Assembly (NCBI GenBank): GCA_964023275.1
Contig: OZ029918.1
Span: 36,107,063-36,171,062 of the forward strand
Direction of reading: 5' to 3'
Length of the DNA: 64,000 bases
Origin: Norana najaformis
Taxonomy: Eukaryota > Annelida > Clitellata > Crassiclitellata > Hormogastridae
Within the stretch, counting starts at the first letter, position 1, and each line of letters starts with the position of its first letter. The position numbers and the translations under genes are program-made. The notes under the pieces are model-generated. The model did not search any database and was not told the origin of the DNA. It saw only the letters and a list, made by a program, of their open reading frames with translations. Positions 63,598 through 64,000 of the stretch are shown here, one piece after another.

Positions 63598-64000
63598 TGT
63601 TCGCAGGAAAACTTCCTATGGGATGGATCGACGCACTAGAGTGTGCTATGTTCGAGTGTTGATATTAGATGTTACCTGTGTCTTCTTAGAATTATAGATG
63701 AGATGATAAACAGTGGGATCAGACTGCGTACCCCGTGACTAACTCAGAAGTTTATTTCTGAGGGACAACAAGACTTATGCTCCTCTGCCAATGACTTTGG
63801 AGCTAGACATGCCCCTTTGGGGGCAATTCCAAGGACTACAAAACAAGAGGAAGGGTAGGAAAAGAGGAGAAAGGAACTCAACTTCCACAGCCAATGCATG
63901 AGCCTAACCATACCGTGTATCTTACCATATCTTACCATACCATTACAAGTATTTCTTACAGGTAGCCTAGAGCTGGGGAGATCCTGCATTCCACTAGAGG
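63598..64000. other. Right edge, no gene assigned
   Basis: Holds the last copy of the 95-bp module and a CTTACCATATCTTACCATAC short repeat. CTTACAG|GTAGCC at 63955-63961 could be an acceptor but cannot be judged at the window edge. Confidence 0.4.

Overview
This is a 64 kb window of animal nuclear genome: AT-rich, with short exons, kilobase introns, many microsatellites, tRNA-derived SINEs and truncated LINE 3' ends. No operons, bacterial signals or CRISPR are present. Protein content (a RICH-type BAR-RhoGAP gene and a C2H2 regulator) and repeat style suggest a marine invertebrate. A mollusc or other lophotrochozoan is my best guess, but that is inference.

Left half, minus strand (8034-30875): a complete ARHGAP17/44-type gene (RICH/nadrin family, the BAR plus RhoGAP group that includes fly RhoGAP92B). 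I assembled 16 coding exons by homology, splice sites and phase. All phases close and give 714 residues: BAR domain about 1-240, RhoGAP about 265-450 with the arginine finger in a GLFR motif, and a proline-rich tail. One intron uses a GC-AG donor. The introns hold minisatellites, SINEs and LINE remnants. A possible first coding exon of another minus-strand gene lies at 2230-2272.

Middle (30876-33811): head-to-head intergenic space with two LINE 3' remnants and probable 5' leader regions.

Right half, plus strand (33812 to at least 61963): the main discovery. One common exon (33812-34827) encodes a conserved-looking but unrecognised N-terminal module, a Ser/Pro-rich middle, basic NLS-like patches and a SUMO-type IKEE site. 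It ends in phase 0 at a strong GTAAGT donor. Downstream, spread over 22 kb, are ten intact candidate 3'-terminal exons and one dead one. Each has a phase-0 acceptor, a short variable linker, two or three C2H2 fingers and its own stop codon. This is the architecture of Drosophila lola or mod(mdg4): one locus making many DNA-binding isoforms by alternative last exons, here without a visible BTB domain. The exons fall into two sequence classes in two blocks. Exons 1-6 (39.8-52.0 kb) carry a nearly fixed middle finger (core [10 protein letters not shown]). Exons 7-11 (53.7-62.0 kb) carry a divergent class (core [10 protein letters not shown] in the last finger). Tandem duplication, a dead exon, a lost finger and retroposon insertion near an acceptor show the array is still evolving.

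The rest is repeats. A recurrent retroposon tail (GGTTCTTAAAAGGTGCTATA type) repeatedly abuts ATAC/GTAT microsatellites. There are three tRNA-headed SINE families (one with a CORE/MIR-like block), an inverted SINE pair, many CR1/L2-like reverse-transcriptase C-terminal fragments, an RTE-like fragment and a 1 kb pogo-like MITE (62595-63595).
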